A stretch of 64,000 nt of DNA from Bradyrhizobium diazoefficiens (GTDB taxonomy: Bacteria > Pseudomonadota > Alphaproteobacteria > Rhizobiales > Xanthobacteraceae): NCBI RefSeq assembly GCF_016616885.1, contig NZ_CP067102.1, positions 5,980,501 through 6,044,500 on the forward strand. Reading direction: 5' to 3'. Made by a program: the position numbers and the translations under genes. Under the pieces are notes generated by a model. That model searched no databases. It saw only the letters and a program-made list of their open reading frames with translations, and was not told the origin of the DNA. Below, one piece after another: positions 61,054-64,000 of this stretch (positions are counted from its first letter, which is position 1; the number at the start of each line of letters is the position of its first letter).

Positions 61054-62907
61054 ATGCTTCCGCGTGGCGTTTGCTTGACGGCTGTTTTGGTCGGTGTCTC
61101 GATGCTGGCGACGAGCGTCGGCGCGTTCGCCCAAGGACCCGGCCAGGGACACGGAAGGGGCGGACCACCCGGTCCAGCCGCAGCGCCGGCCGCCCGGCCA
61201 GCAGCACCACCGGCTATGGCTCGTCCGACGGCACCGCCAGCCATGGCACGTCCCGCCGCACCGGCATTCCATCCCCCGGCCATGCCTCAGCGACCGGCCA
61301 TGGCGCCACATCCGGCGCCGCATATCGCCTCACCGCCACCGCGCCCGACCCCACATTTCGCTGCCCCGCCGCCGCGGGCGGCCCCGCATGTGGCAGCGCC
61401 GCGGCCTGAATTCCACCCGGGGCCGGCAGCACCGCACCGCCCGGCCATGGCACCCCGGCCGATGCCGCACATCGCCGCCCCCTCGCACCCCAGCGCACCG
61501 CCGGCTGCGCGCGAGCAGCTGTCGCGGCGGGATCAGATCGAACAGCGCGCGCAACAGCGCCAGCAGCAAGTCCAGCAGCGCCAGCAGATGGTGCAGCAGC
61601 GGCAGCGCGAGATGCTGTCGCGCCAGACGACGGAGCGCCAGACCCGCATCGATCGCTTGCAGCAGCGTGTGCAGCAACTCCAGTCGCAGAAACCGGAAGG
61701 CGCCCGGGCGTTGCGCCAGCAGCAACGGACGTTGCAGACGCAGAACCGCTTGCTTCAGCGTGAGCAGCGTGCGCAGCAAAGCGATCTGACGCGCCAGCAG
61801 CGGCTTGGACTACAGGCTCCGGCCGGGCGCACGCCAGCTACTGCGGCGGCTGCGCAGGCCGCCGAGCGCGGGCGATTTGCCGAGCGCTTCCGCGGGCAGG
61901 CCGCTGCGCAAGCCCAAGCGGCGCTCACCACCCGCCAGAGCGGCTGGGCGCCCCGGCAGGCCTGGCGACACCGCCATCCCGCGGTGTTCGTGGCGTGGCT
62001 TGGGCCCGTGTTCTGGCCCTACGCCTATTCCGACATTTTCAACTACACGTTCTGGTCCTATGCTTACGAGCCCGGCTATTGGGCGTACGCGTATGACGAC
62101 TTCGTCGACACCGTGTTCTGGGGGAGTGACAGCCCCTATTCGGCCTATGCCAGCATCAACCCGTATGACTATCCGCAAGCCGGCGGCGGCTCCCGCGTGC
62201 GCCAGCGCGCCAGCGTGAGCCCGCAAACGCTACAGCAATTGTGCAGCACACCGGACAAGGGCGTCACCGCCTGGCCGCTTGCCGATATCACGCAAGCGGT
62301 GCGGCCGACGCCGGAGCAACGTGCGCTGCTCGACGAGTTGAAGACAGCGGCAGCCAGGGCTGCCGATATGTTCAAGGACTCCTGCGCGGAGACCTACGCA
62401 CTCACCCCGCCTGGCCGCTTGCGGGCAATGGCGAACCGCATCAACGCGACGCTGGAAGCGGTCAAGATCGTGCGACCGGCACTGGAGAATTTCTACAACT
62501 CGCTGAGTGACGAGCAGCAGGCCCGCTTCAACGCGCTCGGCCCCAATGTCGGCGACCGCTCGCAGCAGCAGCAAGCGGGCGCCGAGAGCTGCGGCGATCC
62601 GAAATCCGGCCTGACCCAGTTGCCGATCCAAAGGATCGAGGCCGTGCTCCACCCCGCCGGCAAGCAGAAGGATGCGCTCGACCGCCTCAGTGAAGCAACA
62701 GCCAAGGGCGTTGAAGGCCTCCAGGCGGCTTGCCCGAACGATATACCGCTGACGCCGGTCGGGCGGCTGGAAGCGATGCAGCACCGGCTCGAGGCCATGT
62801 TGACGGCCGCCAAGCTGGTCGAGCCCGCGCTGGACGAGTTCTATGCCACGCTAAGCAGCGAGCAGAAGGCACGGTTCAACACGCTGCAACAGGTCGCAGG
62901 CCCGTAG
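61054..62907 (+). CDS. Secreted protein with two LTXXQ/Spy-like repeats and a QR-rich coiled coil
   Basis: This is a 617-residue protein with a signal peptide (LTAVLVGVSMLATSVGAFAQ). Next comes a long Pro/Ala/His-rich low-complexity stretch (about 26-150). A Gln/Arg-rich helical region (about 155-260, full of QQR and RQQ) suggests a coiled coil. An aromatic-rich block (HPAVFVAWLGPVFWPYAYSD... YDDFVDTVFWG) follows, then two C-terminal repeats ending DEQQARFNALG and SEQKARFNTLQ, each after an LTP.GRL.AM helix. The repeats resemble the LTXXQ motif family (CpxP/Spy periplasmic chaperones). A cell-envelope role is likely but its function is unknown. Confidence 0.75.
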   Translation: MLPRGVCLTAVLVGVSMLATSVGAFAQGPGQGHGRGGPPGPAAAPAARPAAPPAMARPTAPPAMARPAAPAFHPPAMPQRPAMAPHPAPHIASPPPRPTPHFAAPPPRAAPHVAAPRPEFHPGPAAPHRPAMAPRPMPHIAAPSHPSAPPAAREQLSRRDQIEQRAQQRQQQVQQRQQMVQQRQREMLSRQTTERQTRIDRLQQRVQQLQSQKPEGARALRQQQRTLQTQNRLLQREQRAQQSDLTRQQRLGLQAPAGRTPATAAAAQAAERGRFAERFRGQAAAQAQAALTTRQSGWAPRQAWRHRHPAVFVAWLGPVFWPYAYSDIFNYTFWSYAYEPGYWAYAYDDFVDTVFWGSDSPYSAYASINPYDYPQAGGGSRVRQRASVSPQTLQQLCSTPDKGVTAWPLADITQAVRPTPEQRALLDELKTAAARAADMFKDSCAETYALTPPGRLRAMANRINATLEAVKIVRPALENFYNSLSDEQQARFNALGPNVGDRSQQQQAGAESCGDPKSGLTQLPIQRIEAVLHPAGKQKDALDRLSEATAKGVEGLQAACPNDIPLTPVGRLEAMQHRLEAMLTAAKLVEPALDEFYATLSSEQKARFNTLQQVAGP

Positions 62908-63066
62908 CGGCTGCGCCGCCTTCTGTCGTTGCAATTTGCGCCGCGGCCGAATGATGCGGGGTGCGCAATCGTCCTGCTTCACAGCTCGACGACATCATCT
63001 ATATCCCCGCGGCTCTCTCTGTGAGAGTACAGCGGCACGGAACGCAACGACAGCTTCGTTCTGACC

Positions 63067-63273
63067 TCACGCGGAAATCGTCTTCCGCTCAGCATCATCT
63101 GTGTTTGTGATCGGTTCAGGCTGCTCTATCTCATTCGAGCCAGCGGCGTTGCATTGTTGGAAGTGAGAAGACAACTCAAGATCGGCCAGATGATCCCAGT
63201 ATTCTGCTTCTGCGAGCAGCTTCCATTTGTTCATGCTGTTGTAGGCGGCCTGTTGGCGGCACAGCGAACCCAT
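63067..63273 (-). CDS. Small conserved-looking ORF, unknown function
   Basis: This is a 68-residue ORF (MGSLCRQQAAYNSMNKWKLL, then AEAEYWDHLADLELSSHFQQC) with an acidic C-terminal tail. Small proteins with a CRQQA...W.LLAEAE.W.HLA pattern recur in Bradyrhizobium (recalled, not searched), so it is probably real. It overlaps the 3' end of the OpgC-type frame by 98 bases on the same strand, which is unusual. Function unknown. Confidence 0.4.
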   Translation of the reverse strand: MGSLCRQQAAYNSMNKWKLLAEAEYWDHLADLELSSHFQQCNAAGSNEIEQPEPITNTDDAERKTISA

Positions 63274-64000
63274 CTCGCAAGCTGACAATCCTCATCCAAG
63301 TCTGGACATCGGCTTTGGGCAAGGTTCTGGCCGCCGGTCCATCCGAATTCGCGTGGCCCCCGGCGAAACGACTCCAGGCGCGCCAGCCGACGGCGCCCCA
63401 GCCTTCCTGCTCGGCGCGCGCACTCATAGACGCTGCGACGGTCAGCTGCTGACTCGGTTTGCTCTTGATCAAGTTCAGCAGCGTCGCCGCCACGATCATC
63501 ATCAGGACGCCAGCAACGCTGAGCGCGATCTGCATCGCCAGCCCTTCCGAAACATCGAGCAGCGCCAGGACGCTGGCGAGCGTAAGCAGAACGCCGAGGC
63601 AGTAGATCGGCAACGAGTTCTTGCCACAGAGAATCGCACCGCGCATCACTGTCGCCGTCAGCCCTCGCTGATTGGGAGGCACGAGCCATACCGCCAAAAC
63701 CGCAAGGGCCAAAAAATGCAGCAGCCTGAATGGGTCGAGATTTGATTTATCCATGGGATAAAACAGTTTCAGCAGCGCCTGTGGGATTATTCCGTCCAAT
63801 AGTTTGGTCCTCCAGCTCAATGCGATGATTAGGCTGAACACCAGATAGAGAGCGGCGGGCACAAGCGCCGTGCGTGACGTCACCCATGGCCGCGCTCTCT
63901 CGCCTTCGATCGTCGACCACGCGCCAAGTACAACAAGCAACTGCCAGGCTATGGGATTGAAGGCCCAGTGGCCGCTCGGCCACGCGGGTATCACCCAGCC
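63176..64000 (-). CDS. opgC: OpgC-type membrane protein, C-terminal part (5' end beyond window)
   Basis: The frame enters from beyond base 64000 and supplies 274 residues with several membrane helices (WVIPAWPSGHWAFNPIAWQLL, LVPAALYLVFSLIIAL, LLHFLALAVLAVWLV, LPIYCLGVLLTLASVLALL, AGVLMMIVAATLLNLI). OpgC modifies periplasmic glucans, for example by succinylation, and is related to acyltransferase-3 proteins. The last helix ends near residue 170 of this fragment, but the frame continues for about 100 further hydrophilic residues that overlap the small ORF. That tail is longer than expected for the family and may result from loss of the original stop codon. Confidence 0.8.
   Translation of the reverse strand, partial: GWVIPAWPSGHWAFNPIAWQLLVVLGAWSTIEGERARPWVTSRTALVPAALYLVFSLIIALSWRTKLLDGIIPQALLKLFYPMDKSNLDPFRLLHFLALAVLAVWLVPPNQRGLTATVMRGAILCGKNSLPIYCLGVLLTLASVLALLDVSEGLAMQIALSVAGVLMMIVAATLLNLIKSKPSQQLTVAASMSARAEQEGWGAVGWRAWSRFAGGHANSDGPAARTLPKADVQTWMRIVSLRDGFAVPPTGRLQQHEQMEAARRSRILGSSGRS

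Overview
The window is about 64 kb of GC-rich DNA whose gene content and repeats point to Bradyrhizobium or a close Nitrobacteraceae relative. The evidence is two stand-alone P450s plus a CYP102-type fused P450, a class III PHA synthase, an OpgC-type protein, a remnant of the expanded PF04392 binding-protein family, and palindromic repeats of the type seen in that genus. This assignment is inference from content. No rRNA, tRNA, CRISPR array, insertion sequence, phage gene or conjugation gene was recognised. Genes are packed into long codirectional runs with many ATGA or TGATG overlaps.

Layout. 1-1.6 kb: the end of an amino-acid binding protein, a hairpin repeat and an Asp/Glu racemase-family gene. 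1.6-7.2 kb: a TetR gene divergent from a five-gene cassette (3Fe-4S ferredoxin, P450, MHS symporter, Mo-cofactor oxidoreductase, hydrolase-OsmC fusion). 7.2-11.7 kb: a MocR regulator divergent from a DMT exporter, a YeeE/YedE sulfur transporter and a medium-chain dehydrogenase. 11.7-18.4 kb: phenylacetate catabolism, in the order paaX, paaABCD, repeat, paaE, paaI, paaK, all leftward. 18.4-25.3 kb: lipid and PHA functions, with a lipase-like hydrolase, a frameshifted DUF445 gene, a phasin, a coupled phaE-phaC-GNAT unit, an alpha/beta hydrolase and a spermidine-synthase-like protein. 25.4-32.4 kb: a leftward set of DUF6489, hydrolase, wax ester synthase/DGAT, epoxide hydrolase and CYP102.

32.8-46.5 kb: a 12-gene rightward run with two complete peptide ABC importers flanking a gamma-glutamyltransferase and a DUF1028 protein, preceded by a good match to a sigma-54 promoter. 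46.5-51.5 kb: a histidine kinase, a response regulator, a response regulator fused to a class III cyclase, and a possible deaminase. 51.5-57 kb: a decayed binding-protein remnant and an RND efflux operon (tetR, adaptor, pump). 57-64 kb: a split TPP decarboxylase divergent from a second P450, ornithine aminotransferase, a secreted two-repeat LTXXQ-type protein, a small conserved ORF and the C-terminal part of an OpgC-type membrane protein.

The most interesting material is in uncharacterised combinations and non-coding structure rather than one clear new system. The highlights are the ferredoxin/P450/Mo-oxidoreductase/OsmC-fusion cassette, the CYP102/epoxide hydrolase/DGAT set, the double importer around GGT, a repeated 18-bp element 25-31 nt past two unrelated stop codons, a repeat inside the paa operon, and a palindrome straddling the predicted paaA transcription start and ribosome binding site.
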